Below are positions 42,238-53,625 of a stretch of 64,000 nucleotides of DNA, in pieces. The stretch is from Prorocentrum cordatum (Eukaryota > Sar > Dinophyceae > Prorocentrales > Prorocentraceae), in assembly GCA_963575745.1 (NCBI GenBank), contig CAUYUJ010018726.1, forward strand, positions 372,496 through 436,495, in the 5' to 3' direction. How positions within the stretch are numbered: position 1 is the stretch's first letter; the number at the start of each line of letters is the position of its first letter. Below the pieces are notes generated by a model. It was not told the origin of the DNA and did not search any database. It was given only the letters and a program-made list of their open reading frames with translations. Both the position numbers and the translations under genes were made by a program.

Positions 42238-43494
42238 ATGACCAGGGATGGATCCTGGCAGCCTCGCAGCAATGGCGCCGGCGCGTGGTCCCAGGCGCCG
42301 TGGCGGGCAGGGGCAGCGGTCCGCTCCCCCCCAGGCCAGTGGGGCGGCGGCGACAGCCGACCCTGGCCCTCGGCCCGCCAGGACAACGCATGGTCGGGCC
42401 GCCGCTGGCGCTGCCAGGACTGCGGGTGCAAGAAGAACCTGGAGGGTTGTCTCAGTTGCAAGCGCTGCGGCGCCCTCAGGAACGATTCTGAAGGAGGCTT
42501 CTACGACATGTTCGACCCCACCCGGACGGGCACCCCGTGGCCAGCGCTCCCTCCTGGGCCCCTGCCTCCTCTGGGCCCTGGCGGTGCTGGTGGTGGTGGT
42601 GCAGGCGGAAATGGTGCCCCGCCCTTGTCTGCGGAGGAGTTGCGGACCCTCATCAACCTGTTCCAGAAGAGCGGAGACACTGCAGCGGTGCCAAAGCACA
42701 AGGCGGCACTCGACAAACTCCTCCGTGTGTCAACTCCTGCCCCTGTCCAGCAGCAGGCGGCCAAGGCACACAACAACGTGCAGCACTGGGAGCGCAAGCT
42801 GTCGACTGAGCTGGACAAGCTCGCGAAGCTGGAGCAGCAGGTGGGGTTGCAGCAGGCCGCCACTGAGGCTGCTCAAGCCGCCCTTCGTGAAGCAGATGAA
42901 CAGTACAAGGATTTGGTCAAGGAGCTGGCTGGCAACGTGGTCATGCCCGCCCCTGTTCCGATGCCCAGCCCTGCCAAAGTGGACGTGGTGGAGCTCATGC
43001 AAGGCTCCTCGAACGTCTTGGACATGGTCTTGCTGGATTCCATTTTCTTGTTCGACGAAGCGGAGTTCGAGGTCACGCCCCCGGACTAGGAGCAGATGGA
43101 CCAGAGGCGCGCCACGCTCAACGAACAGTTCCGTGAGGCGTGCAAGACGTTGTTCGCAGGCGCCTTGGAGAAGGCCCAGGCAGCCCGCGAGGAGCAAGCG
43201 AAGCACGTGCAGCGCCTGGGCAAGAAGAGGCGTGGTGCGGACGGCAAAACGCACTCTGGGGGAGGCGCGGATCAAGCTGCAGCCCCGCCTGCTGGATGTG
43301 GCCAAGGTCATGCCGCTGCGTCTGCTGGAGGCCTTGGGCCAGCGCCCGCAGCAGCTCCTGCTGCGCCCAAGCCCGAGGATGGAGCTCAGGCGCCCGCTGC
43401 TGAGGCCACCCCAGCCGCTCCTGCAGACGTACGAGCTCGTGCAGCGGCGGCCTTGGCCCCTTCGAAGCAATCGGTACCCCCTGTCGTGGGCTAA
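42238..43494 (+). pseudogene. LINE-B ORF1: zinc-ribbon plus coiled-coil protein
   Basis: From the ATG at 42238 a Trp/Gly-rich leader precedes WRCQDCGCKKNLEGCLSCKR-C, a RanBP2-like zinc ribbon (W-x-C-x2-C...N...C-x2-C). A Gly/Pro linker follows, then a helical region rich in heptads (ELDKLAKLEQQVGLQQA, AALREADEQYKDLVKELAG). TAG at 43087-43089 interrupts it; the same frame resumes with EQMDQRRATLNEQFREACKT and an Ala/Pro-rich tail to the stop at 43492-43494. The usual role of ORF1 proteins is RNA binding and RNP formation. CCHC knuckles are absent; the zinc ribbon may replace them. Confidence 0.7.
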
Positions 43495-43938
43495 CTTCGA
43501 GGACCAGGACAGGGGGTACTACCATCAGAGTGAGGCAAGTAATTTCCTTTGCGGGGCAGGGGGGGGGGGGACACGGGCGCTGCCGCGCCTGCTCCCCTCG
43601 GCAGGCCCACCGCTCGTGTTTTGAATCGGGCTGAGCTTGTGGATTGCCTCGCTCGGCCTATCCGTTTTCTCGATCGCTATATCAAGGCACTGTTGTGTTC
43701 CGCCGACAGTTCCAGGGTGACCGAAGGCACTCAGGGGGACTTTTGCAGTGAGCAGGCTGGCGTTCGGCCCACTCTAGCGTTTTCCCCCGGTTGCCTGACG
43801 GCTGCCGCTACCCCAGACTCAAAGGTGAGTTCTGACAGTTTGATATATTTCCTTTCCCCCCTGCCCCTGGGGGGGGCATAAACCTGAAGAATAGTCACAT
43901 GCAATTGCACGGCCTGGAGTTATGCTAAGGACTGGCTC

Positions 43939-45154
43939 TTGCAGACGGCGGCGCACGTTGCGTTGCTGCAGGAACACCACCTGCTGCACCATCAGATCCC
44001 AGATGCTCAGCGCTGGGGCCTTAATCACGGGTGGAAATCGATCTTCGGTTGTGCTAAGGAGACGTCAGACTCAGGTACCTCTGGTGGGGTGGCTATCTTA
44101 GCTCGTTCTGGACTGGGCCTCCATTGGCCTGCTGGAGGTTTCAATGTTGAAGATCGTCGTGCTGTAGCTGGTTTTGCTCATGTTGGGGATCTTCCACCCA
44201 TCCTGTGCATCTCTTGCTACTTAGTCTGCTGCGAGGGCTTATCCGGCCGCAACCTTTCGATCTTGTCCAAGGTTGGCACCTTTGCCAGCAGTGGCATCAG
44301 CAGTTTTGTGATAGGGGGCGATTTCAACATGGAGCTCCTACGCTCGAAGATTGTAACTTCGCGCAGCAGTTGAAGGGTCAGATTGTCACCTCAGGTCGGT
44401 CTACGTGTCTTGGATCTGCTGGTGGGAAGGTTTACGATTTCTTTGTCGTCTCGGGTGGGTTGTCCAAGGGGGTCAAGTCCACGTGGGTCGACAGGTACGC
44501 GCCGACGGCTCCGCACTCCCCAGCTGGGATCGATTTCCACGGCCAGCTGGCTGACTTGCGCGTGCTGCAGTTTAGGAAGCCGCCGCCGCTCCCCGTGGAG
44601 GTCCCGATTGGCCCTGGGCCAGCCCCGCAAGACTGGGAGCCAACCGTGGCCGTGGCTCCGGACGTCCTTGGGCGTGCTCAGCGGAGCTCTCTGGAGGCTT
44701 ATCAGGGGCCCACCGAGCTTTACAGATGTTGGGCTAACCTCGCCGAGGCCGAGCTGGTTGACCAGCTGCGGGCGAGATGACCCAAACTGGTTGTCGAGGT
44801 GAGCTCCTCAAAGTCTGCTGGGCCCCAGCCTTAGGGCGCGACCAACGACCTGCGAAGCATCCTGAGCTTTATGTTTGTCGTTGGCTTTCTCAGAGCTTCA
44901 GAGATTGGACCACTGCTTGGCGCGCGGCCCTTGGTAGGTGCTCTGGCGGGATCCCCACCCAGGAGGCCAAGAAGGTTTTGGAGCAACCCTCTCCCTTCAT
45001 CCAGGAACACCTCGGAGCGGGTCTCATCCAGAAGGCGTACTCCAGGGTCCTCGGGTTCATCGGGCAGGAGGGGGTCACCTTAGAGGCCATCGGGGATGTC
45101 TCCATCGAGCTTTATGACCTGCTGTGGACTGTCGCCAAGACGGCGCGAACATAA
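43939..45154 (+). pseudogene. LINE-B endonuclease region
   Basis: ALLQEHHL (catalytic Glu block), SGGVAILARS, then VIGGDFNMELL (GDFN block) in one frame, followed in a second frame by KVYDFFVVSGG and APTAPHSPAGIDF, where the final Asp-His block of the endonuclease should lie (SPAG in place of SDH-like). A third frame (44777-45154, FRDWTTAWRAALGRC) is the linker to the RT. The order and motifs fit an exonuclease-endonuclease-phosphatase domain. Confidence 0.75.
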
Positions 45155-45169
45155 GGTGAGAGGTCGTGG

Positions 45170-46522
45170 ATGGAGTGGCTCCTAAAGGACATCGACCAAG
45201 GATGCGGACGTAACGCCCGCTCTTGGACTCGCCCTGTAGAAGCTTGGGTTCCTTCCTCGACCCTCAGCGCCGCTGGCCAGGTAGTATCTGACCCCCAGTC
45301 GCTCCTGCGAGCTGAGGGCAAACGTTTTCAAGCACTCTGGGTTGCTGACACCGAACTGTTTGATTACTTGGAACCGAAGCCCTTCCGTCCTGCACAGCAT
45401 CTGCCTTTGGTGCCCCCTGAGGTCTCGAGGGAAAGGGGCAGGGGTTATGCCAGGAGGTCAGCATTATCGGTCGACGGGTTTCACCTTCGGCACTACGCGT
45501 TGCTGCGTGACCAGGCGTTGACAGTGGTCTCGTTTCTTTTCGCCACCATGGAGACGATGGCCACTCTCCCAGAGCAGCTCCGCCTTGTATGCTCGCCATG
45601 TTGCCCAAACCCACGGGGGGCCTCATACCCATTGGGATCTTCGCGTCACCGTGCAGGTTGCGGGGGAGGTGCAGGAGGCAGGAGGCTTTGCAATGGGAGG
45701 AGGATCACAAGCATGACATGTTCGCAGCTCACGGTTTCAAGTCAGCTTCCGACGTTGTCTGGAGGCAGACCGCCAGGAGTGAGGCCGCTGCAAGACAGGG
45801 GTTGTGTTCGGCGTCGCTTCTCTGGGACATGTACAAGTTTTACGAAACGATGGATTTGGAAGATCTTGGGGCCAGGTGCGAAGTTCTCTGTTTTCCGATG
45901 GCGGTGCGTCGTTTGTGTATTTCGGCGTATAGGGCCCCGAGGTACATCGACATCAGCGGTTTCCTCCGGGGACCCTTTTTGGCCATCCGTGGGGTTATTG
46001 CTGGGTGTAGTATTGCGACCAGTTTCGTCAGAGTCTATTATATGCAGGCGTTTGTCACTGTCCAGCTGAAGCCATGCTCTAGCCTCGATCTGTACATCGA
46101 CGACCTGGGGCTCTCGGCCCAAAGGGCGGTTCCAGGAGGTGTATGATGCCATCGCCCACGGTGCCGTCGAACTGTTTAAGGCAGTTGAATCGGACATCAA
46201 GTGCAAGACCGCCCCAGATAAGGCCAGCCTCATCTGCAGTCAGCGTCGCCTTGGGACCAAGCTCCAACAATTCTTGGGGGTTTGGGCTGGTCCTGCGACA
46301 ACCACCTCGGCGATCAACCTGGGGACCGACGACGCCGCTGGGCGGCCAAGGAGGGTCAGGGGTCGTTGTAAGAAGGCTAAGCAGAGGCGCGCGACGTTTG
46401 ATCAGCGTGTTAGCCAGTATCCGAAAACAAAGACAAGTTTTAGGGCGTTCAGCAACGAAGATTTTCACTGGCGGCGCGCTCGCAGGCATCAATGTCGGCT
46501 GCGAGATCCATGGTGCCAGTGA
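45170..46522 (+). pseudogene. LINE-B reverse transcriptase region
   Basis: Motifs across three frames: SVDGFHLRHYALL; LAMLPKPTGGLIPIGIFAS (finger, L-KP-GG-RPIG type); LLWDMYKFYETMDLEDL (motif A); GVIAGCSIATSFVRVYYMQA (motif B region); LYIDDLGLS with YIDD at 46093-46104 (motif C); then PDKASLICSQ and LGTDDAAGRPRR. Unlike the DIRS-like copies, motif C keeps both aspartates. Confidence 0.85.
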
Positions 46523-46528
46523 TGCGGA

Positions 46529-48577
46529 GCTGGGCCACATTCGCCGCCAAGCAGGCAAGCGCTTGCGGCCGTCTGGTGGTGGCCGCAGTCTCTCCTCCGC
46601 CCGTATTAGTGAAGATGATCCCACTTACTACGGTGTTGCGGCTCCAATTATTCGCTGGGGGAAGGAGGTATGGGCGGCACAGTTTCCCCCACACCTAGGA
46701 GGAATGACGCGCAAGGATCTTGGACGATGGGGAAGCTCAAGCCCAAGACCTGGCGATCTGTCGCAGGCCCCATCACGGCGCTGTTCCTGTCTGTCCAGCG
46801 GTTGGGCTGGACCATGCCCAACTACGCCACTCTGCAGTCGCACGATGGCACCTCCGTCTCTCTTACTTTTGTCAGCCCCAGGCTTTTGAAGGACATTCTA
46901 AGGCGGGAGATAGTCAGGGGCATGGAGGAGAATGTGGGGAAGAAGCTGGAGGTGGGATGGGAGCGTGCGTGTTTCGATGTTTGCAAGAGTCAGCTGCGTT
47001 CCAGGAAGCGCACTGCCCTGGAGAAGGGGTCCATCAGGGCCCTTTGCTGCGCAGGCGCCTGGACAGCCGACCGCGCGGCTGCCTTAGGCTACCAACTGGA
47101 GGAGAACCAGCTGCTCTGCCCGCTATGTGGTCTCTGCAGGGATACCATCCACCACTGTCTGTATGATTGTTCGGCCGTCCAGGAAACTCGTGCCGAGCTT
47201 ATTCCTGCAGAGATCCTTGAGGAGGCTCGGGGACCTTTTATCGAATAGTGATCAGTTCCTGTTCGATCGGGGCATTTTCGAGCATCCCGAATCTTTCTGG
47301 CCGAAAGCTCTTAGTTCGGTGGGAGGGGTCATTTCGCCGTCAGCTGAGGATGAGGACTTCTCGGAGGAGCTCGCAAACGGAGACATCCAAGGTCGCATTT
47401 TCGTTCACGGGGGTTGTTTTTGGCATCCCGTCCTTGAATTATCGAGGGCAGGCTGGGGGGTTTGCATGGTCTCCCCCCAGGGCTCCCTCGCGTGTGCTCT
47501 CCATGGCCCCGCCCGCGCTCCAGTCAGTCAGACTGCGCCAGCTGGGGAATACAGCGCCCTGGCCATGGCTGCGCTGCATATCGCTGCCCAGTCTGAAATA
47601 TTATCTGATTGCCTTGCGGTAGTCAATCATTTCCGCCTGCCCCCCAGTGAAAGGCTGTCTTATCGTAGAAGATACGCGGAGACTTTTTCTATATGAATAA
47701 TGCCCCGCACGTCCGTGAAGTGGTCAAGGTCAAGGTCCATCAGGACGTGGGTGAAGTAGGTATTTCCGTTTCCGAACGACTGTTGAGGGTTGGGAATAAC
47801 CATGCGGACCAAGCCGCCCAACGAGGCGCTCGATCCCACCCACAGCCGTCTGCCGACGAGGTTGATCGCGTCACCCGGTGCGTCAACATCAGTAAATGTG
47901 TTTGTCGATTTGCTGTCAAGCTTTTGCCGTTATGGCCTCGGCTGGGCCTGGGGGATTGCCCGCTGGTTAACCCTTGTCGCACCATCGCGGTCCCTGCGGA
48001 ACCCTCGGCCCCGCACGAGTGGCAATGGCAGCATTCTGTGTGGAGGTGCACAGTATGTAGAGTTGGCTCACGTTCGGTCACTAAACCACCTGGTGGGAAA
48101 AGCTTGCTGACTGCCAACCATGATTTGGATGTAGCCGGCTCTTTAGGGCACAGCGTGGCGGGCCTTCCGTGCTCTGACGGAGCCGATTTTCTGTTCTGCC
48201 CGAAATGCGGGGGATATATGCACCAAGCCGTTTTCGTGCAAACCGCCCTGTCCAGGACCTGTGCACAAGAGCTCAAGGCTCACGGCCTCGCGAATTTCAA
48301 TCAGATCATCCAAGGCCCGCACCCTCGCAAGTCGTTCTTGAAAATAGGCAGGCCTGAGGAGCTGCCTGCCGATTATGTTCCCCGCTCCTCGTTCGAGCCT
48401 CCCTCCCTCGACGACGACGTGGACGATGTTGGCCCCCTTGTGCTCCGACAAGCGGCGGTGGGTCTGCGCTTGGAAAGCGTCGCCGCGGGAGCCAGCAGCA
48501 GGGCCACGGGCTCTGCTCCTCGTGGGCGAGGTCAGCAGGACCTCCACCGCCAGGAGGAGTCAGACAGTTCGGACTGA
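46529..48577 (+). pseudogene. LINE-B zinc motif, RNase H and C-terminal domain
   Basis: 46670-47248 contains LGWTMPNYATLQSHDG and the Cys/His block CPLCGLCRDTIHHCLYDC. An RNase H follows at ~47390-47840: GRIFVHGGCFWHP (canonical TDGSC, here Asp to His), QTAPAGEYSALAMAAL (Glu), LSDCLAVVNHF (Asp) and, in the next frame, VKVHQDV with GNNHADQAAQRGA (final His and Asp). The tail to 48577 includes CPKCGGY and an acidic end. The first catalytic Asp of the RNase H is replaced, besides the frame breaks. Confidence 0.75.
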
Positions 48578-48999
48578 CTCGCCGCTCTTTCATTTCTGAC
48601 TCTGGCGGCTGGCCCGCGGCTGTCCCCGTTTTCGAGTGTTTCTTCTCTGCGCGCGGCCCGATGCGACTGGCTTTTCTGGCAGGTGCCCGTGCAAGGCCCC
48701 GCTTATGGGGCGAGGGCGGGGGCCATGGTGACCCGACCGCGGTTTCCCTTTCTTATCTCGTCGCCCTGCTAGTCTGTGTCCCTTTCGTTGGAGCGGAAGG
48801 CGGCGGGTCCTTGATCGTTCTGCCCACTTGGTCTTTGGCCGTATCTGGAGGGCCCGCCATGGGGGCACCGGCTCAGGGTGCGAGTTGGGCCCGCACCTGG
48901 GGCAGTCCAGGGGCCGCCCAGGCGTCCGCCCTCAGGGTTAGGTGCACCTGGGGTTTCCTGGCTGTCGTCCTGGCGTCTAGTGTGCCCTCAGGGTAAACG
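48578..48999 (+). other. LINE-B 3' untranslated segment
   Basis: GC-rich sequence with CACCTGGGG and CCCTCAGGGT motifs repeated at ~48890-48995 lies between the ORF2 stop and the terminal hairpins. No coding is recognised. Confidence 0.5.
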
Positions 49000-49046
49000 G
49001 TGCTTATTTTAAGCACTACGATTAAGCACCCGGCTTTGGTGCTTAA
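49000..49046 (+). other. Two tandem stem-loops at the LINE-B 3' end
   Basis: GTGCTTA-TTT-TAAGCAC (49000-49016) is a 7-bp stem with a 3-nt loop. TTAAGCACC-CGGCTTT-GGTGCTTAA (49022-49046) is a 9-bp stem with a 7-nt loop. The arms of the two share AAGCAC/GTGCTT, so alternative pairings are possible. Likely RT recognition structure, by analogy with stringent-type LINEs. Confidence 0.7.
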
Positions 49047-49795
49047 GTTCAAGTTTACATATATGTAACCCAAAAATCAAAAACATACATAACAACATAT
49101 ATAGACATACGGTTTTGCGACTCATATAAACATGCAGCAATGCTTGGTTCGTGTGTTTCTGACGAAAACCAACGCACAAAACCATGAGCTGTGATAAGTT
49201 AAGAGGTACGGTACATCATTTCGATACGCCTTGGACCTGCGAGAAGCGGGTCGAGCGGTAATGGCAGTGCGCTTGTTGATTTGCTAATCATGCAAGTCGG
49301 TGGATAGTGTGCATGCCCGTTCACATTTTCTTGGTGAGCCCGTGGACGGACACCTCGGTCTGCACGGGTCTGGAAACATGCGGAGGGTTAGAGCACGCGT
49401 CGGTGCGCGTTCACATACACAAGCACACTGCGCGTGCTACACACATGCGTGTGCAAATCTGTATATATATATATATATATACACATATATATATAACATG
49501 CACATGCCACATACATGTTGGCGAGAAGCTGCCCTCCATCCGTGCAGGAGTAACACAAGTTTCAACTCTTGTTGGCACATAATATAGATCTCCCCAACGG
49601 ACGTGTCAGTTTGAAAAAGGAGCCACCCTCCATCCGCAGGGGTCGCACAACGTTGAACCCCTGGTAAAAGAAAACACATGTTCTAAACATCGACATCAAC
49701 ATGACAAATAACCGCCCTCCATATGCGTGTAACTGTAACTGTTGCAAGCGGGAACTACGACCTGGCCTCCTCTCCTCCAACCTCCCCCGGCCTCC
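49047..49795. other. No gene; tRNA-like segment and TA repeat
   Basis: 49245-49325 has a box A-like GGTCGAGCGGTAATGG, TGCTAATC as in a Ser anticodon arm and a poor box B-like CGTTCACATTT; it might be a SINE head or a decayed tRNA. A TA repeat lies at 49459-49494. CCACCCTCCATCCG motifs (49525, 49623) recall the 82-bp array at 14.2-15.7 kb. Confidence 0.35.
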
Positions 49796-49813
49796 TCCAT
49801 AGCCGTTTTGGCT
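49796..49813 (+). other. Relict DinoSL
   Basis: TCCATAGCCGTTTTGGCT matches the DinoSL in 16 of 18 positions; the following CAAG is not conserved (GGGT). It lies at the head of the multi-exon gene that follows. Confidence 0.75.
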
Positions 49814-49825
49814 GGGTGGCTGCGG

Positions 49826-50442
49826 TGGCCAAGAAGCCGTCCAATGCGGACATTGAGCCGCCAACGCCGTCGGCGGTGAGAACCAAAGGGTCGTCAGATT
49901 TCGCTGCGATCCGACGCGTGCTGCAGAAGTACTTCACGTCCGTGAACTCTCTGAAGCATGGTGAGAAGATGGGCAAGAGTACGGTGCACCAGGAGAGGAT
50001 TCAGGAACACGCGAAGCTGATCGTGGACCTCTACACTACGTGCGGTTGGCGCCTCAACCAGTCAGCGGTCAAGGCAGCGCCCCCCCAGGTCGCGAGGGCC
50101 AACGGATTCAAGCTGAACGCGGCGAGGATGAAGAAGTGGACGGGGGCGCTGGACAGGCGGCTCAGGGCACTGATGTCCCACGCCAGGGAGCGAGCCAGAC
50201 GTGAGTCAGATTGGTTCGCGGAGGCGATCGGCGATGAGGAGATCATGGAGAGAATGACGAAGGCCACCAAGCAGTTCGCAGCCGATAGTAAAGGAGACTC
50301 CGAGAAGGTGGACACCCAGCAGCTCGGCGACGACAAGGGCGACGACGGCTCCGACTTTAATGATGAGAACGAGGAGTCAGAGGAGGAGGAGGAGGACAAC
50401 GAGCCAGACGCGGAGGAGGACGACCACTCCGAGGCGGCATAG
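49826..50442 (+). CDS. Hypothetical retroposed gene, first coding block
   Basis: The frame is open from upstream of the relict leader. The first downstream Met in frame is near 49970. It encodes a helical, basic protein (DFAAIRRVLQKYFTSVNSLK, KLNAARMKKWTGALDRRLRA) and ends in an acidic tail with a stop at 50440-50442. Whether the stop is terminal or the block is spliced to those downstream is unknown. No domain recognised. Confidence 0.5.
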
Positions 50443-50684
50443 GACTTCAGTGCATCCAAAAACCGATCCAAAAACCTCACGGAGGGGAAGTGAGAGTACG
50501 AGGGGTGATGATGATGCTGATGATGATGATGAGTATGATGATGGTGATGATGATGACGGTGGTGATGATGGGTTGCTGACGAGGATTATGATGATGCTGA
50601 TGATGAGGATGCGGTTGATGATGCTAAGAGTTTTAATTATATAAATAATGATAACAATAATAATGGGGATGCGAAAAAACATTA

Positions 50685-50716
<32 letters not shown>

Positions 50717-50916
50717 GACGATGGTGATGCTGCTGGTGAAGATGATGATGAAAATGATGAGGATGAGGAGGAGGAGGAGGAGGAGGAAGAGGAGGATGAG
50801 GAGGAGGAGGAATAGGAGGAGGAGGATAAGGGAGGACGAGGAGAGGTGGAAGAGGAGGGAGGGGCACGATGACGAGGAGGCGGACGATAAGGAGGCGGAG
50901 GAAGAGCACCCCGCGA
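50443..50916. repeat. GAT/GAG-rich intron-like tract
   Basis: (GAT)n at 50505-50720 and GAGGAG at 50760-50920 fill the space between coding blocks. Confidence 0.8.
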
Positions 50917-51118
50917 TCGCCCCGGGAGAGCATCGTGAAGAAGCCTGCTGCCGCGGAGATCAAGAAGTACGAGTACGGTTTCGACAGGGTCGCCAACAAC
51001 GCCTACAGGACGACCGACGGCAAAGTGCTGGACTACGGCACGATGACCGTGCCAGAAGGTCACACGGCGAGTATCTGGCGGGTACCTGGCGGGCACCTGG
51101 CCGGTACACCTCCAAAAT
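50917..51118 (+). CDS. Hypothetical gene, second block
   Basis: ESIVKKPAAAEIKKYEYGFD and KVLDYGTMTVPEGH look like a real exon. The 3' part (51066-51110) runs into an 11-bp GGCGGGTACCT minisatellite. No known domain. Confidence 0.35.
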
Positions 51119-51420
51119 ATGATCCCCCCCCCCCCACCTCCTCCTCATCCTCCTCCTCCTCCTCCTCCTTCTCATCCATTTCCTCCTCGTCCATCCCCTA
51201 CTCATCCTTCTTCTCCTTCTCCCCCTGCTCATTATCCTCATCTGCATCTCATCCCTCCCCCACTCCTCCTCATCTTCCCTCGTCGTCCGCATAGCTGGTG
51301 CGGATGCTGTTCATCCTCGTTCTCCGTATCCTCGAGCCCTCCCTCCTCCTCCTCCTCCTCCTCCTCCTCCTCCTTCTCCTCCTCTTCCTCCTCCTCCTCC
51401 TCCTCTTCCTCCTCCTCCCC
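51119..51420. repeat. CTC-rich tract
   Basis: Polypyrimidine (CTC)n directly upstream of the coding block that starts near 51424, as at other exon starts in the window. Confidence 0.85.
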
Positions 51421-51423
51421 CTA

Positions 51424-52112
51424 TGTATGCGCCCAGAGCCTCTGCCTCCGAAGGCGCGGCTGACGGCGACCCGATGACCGCCAAATGGAAGGGCGGCGAC
51501 ACACTCGCGCTGAGCATCACGCTGGCAGAGTGGAGAGCAGCTGGCAGCGACCTCATCGAGGTGTCGAAGCACGGTGGCATGCACACGAATGAGGACACCA
51601 AGATCGCGGTGAAGTACAGGGAGGACAGGCCGACTGGGCCCGAGAGGATCAACAGGCTCGCGACCATGCGAGATGAATCTGGCCAAGTGTTCCAGGTGAA
51701 TATTTTATGGTTCGACGGGAGCTCGCAAGAAGAGCAAAAGCAGGCAGCGATCGCCTGGGCCAACGCGGCGGCAGTCAGACTCCCCGACAAGGTGATCACC
51801 CGCGACGAGGCCAGGGAGGAGAAGGAGGCGTACAGGATGCAGGTCGCGACCGAGGACCATGCGATGAAAAAGGCCGGCCGCAGTGAGGAGGCCAGCAGCA
51901 GCAGCAGCGGCACCAGATACTCCGACGGGTTCGATTGCAGCACCGACGCCATCGAAATCAGCACCGACGGCAGCGCCAACCGGTTCAATGCAGCCGTCCT
52001 CGCCGCCACCTACAACGCCTCCGAGGTGGCAGAGTCCAGTGACGATGCATGGCTCGATCGAGCCGCCGCCGACGCGGCCGCGCTTGCGCTAAAGCCGCAA
52101 CGTGTCACATAG
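51424..52112 (+). CDS. Hypothetical gene, third block (~229 codons)
   Basis: Well-formed coding sequence with balanced composition: GDTLALSITLAEWRAAGSDL, DTKIAVKYREDRPTGPERIN, VFQVNILWFDGSSQEEQKQA, and a Ser-rich then Ala/Asp-rich end. Stop TAG at 52110-52112. I do not recognise a domain. Low-complexity CTC, AGC and ATC repeats follow at 52140-52250. Confidence 0.5.
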
Positions 52113-52835
52113 ACATCGGTTCTGGCGGTGGAAACCTAGATTCCTCCTCCTCCCCCTCCTCCTCCTCCTCTTCATCCTCATCATCAGCAGCAGCAGCCGC
52201 AGCGGCATCATCATCATCATCATCATCAGCATTATCATTTTCCTCGCTCCCAGGGATTATCTTATACCTGGGCCCTCGGGAAAAGGGCCCGCATCGGGCT
52301 CCTCCACTCGCAGAGCTGCCTGGGGTGCGGCTCGTCATCCTCCTCCTCGTCCGCCTCCCGTTCATCCTCCCCCCCCTGCCCCCCCCCCCCCCCCTCCCCT
52401 CGGTTATCTTCCATCTCGGACCTCGGGGAAACGGCCCTGCATGAGGGGTGCGCGCCTATCGGACTCCCCCCGTCTCAAAGCTGCTTCGGGCGCAGCTCGT
52501 TCACCGAGGATAGTCGTTTCATGTGTCTCATCCTCCGTCTCCTCCTCCTCCTACTCCTCCTCCTCCGCTCGCGGTGTTCGACTTCGGTGCGTCGGCTTCG
52601 ATCGGGCCCGACACGAGCATAGTCGCCGCGATCGGTCTCGGCTCGATCCATCGTCGCCACGGCTGCACTCGGGATCGAGGGCATAGCCAAGTTATGTGAA
52701 TGATGGGGGGGGGGGGGGGGGGCGTGGGCAGGACGAATATGAAACGGTGGTGGGCTACGGAGGATACTTATCAAGCAGAAGGGTGGAGGGGGAAGAGGGG
52801 GAAGACGACTAGGAGAAAGAGAAAGCGGATGGATA

Positions 52836-53310
52836 GGACACCGCCCCTGCAATCCCTCGATTCAGACACTCCCCACAAAATCCCAGAGCCCCAAGCAGCG
52901 ACGTTTTGGCCCGAGCGCGATCCAGGTCCCAGCGCCCCGCAGGCAGAGATGTCGCTCGGCGAAGCCGTCGAGAGGCTTCAGAGCATACAGGATGAGATGG
53001 ACCGCAGACCGAGGATGTTCAGCCGCCCTGTCCAGTCCTGGGGCGAGTGACCGCGCGACCGCCAGCCTCAGGTTCCACCTTCTTCAATGTCCCAATCCAC
53101 CTGCTCCTCCTCCTCCTCCTCCTCCCCCTCCTCCTCCGCATCCTCATCGAGGGGTTCGACCCCGCCGGGCTACTCAACTTGAGGAACACGAAAACCGATC
53201 CGGTCGAGTTGTTCAGAGCGGAGCGCGCCACTGCCCCGACGGGCAACGAGATCCCGCAGAGCCCCGCTGTGTCGATCGCCAGTTCGGACGACGGGGTTTC
53301 ACACGCATCA
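52836..53310 (+). CDS. Hypothetical gene, fourth and fifth blocks
   Basis: 52836-53050 encodes APQAEMSLGEAVERLQSIQD and ends at TGA 53048-53050. After a short CTC tract, 53150-53310 encodes DPAGLLNLRNTKTDPVELFR and SPAVSIASSDDGVSHAS. Both look like short exons. Splice junctions cannot be fixed by eye. Confidence 0.35.
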
Positions 53311-53349
53311 GCATGTCTCTCACCCCTCTCTCCCCCTGGCAAGGGGAGA

Positions 53350-53625
53350 GAGGGGGGGGAGGGGGGGGGGGGGGGGGCGAGGCGGGAGCCGAGGAATAAG
53401 GGGGATGAGGATGAGGGGGGAACGCAAGGATCAGGAGGAAGATGAGGAGGAGGAGGAGGAGGAGGAAGACGAGGAGGATGAGGAGGAGGAGGAGTTGACG
53501 TAAGTTGAAAGAGAGAGAGGACAGGCGGCCACGAGCACGAGACGAGAAGGCAAATGTAGGAGTAGGAGGAGGAGGAGGAGCAGGAGGAGGAGGAGGAGGA
53601 GGAGGAGGATTTGCGCACCTGCCAG
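53350..53625. repeat. G-run / GAGGAG polypurine tract
   Basis: Long G-runs (53353-53380) and (GAG)n between coding blocks; a mirror image of the CTC tracts elsewhere in the same gene. Confidence 0.85.

Larger units (their letters stand above)
42145..49046 (+). mobile_element. LINE-B: full-length but decayed non-LTR retrotransposon
   Basis: It contains ORF1 (42238-~43494), ORF2 (43939-48577: endonuclease, RT, zinc motif, RNase H, C-terminal zinc domain), a ~420-bp GC-rich 3' segment and two terminal hairpins at 49000-49046. The RT carries D-KFYE in motif A and LDLYIDDLGLS in motif C, features I know from an abundant dinoflagellate LINE type. ORF2 changes frame at least seven times and ORF1 has one in-frame TAG, so it is inactive. 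It lies just downstream of mtnA exon C, in the same orientation. Confidence 0.85.

Noticed and set aside
43060-43089. EAEFEVTPPD as the missing NPAFDVTP block of MtnA
   Set aside because: It lies in the continuous LINE-B ORF1 frame and lacks the NPAFD core.
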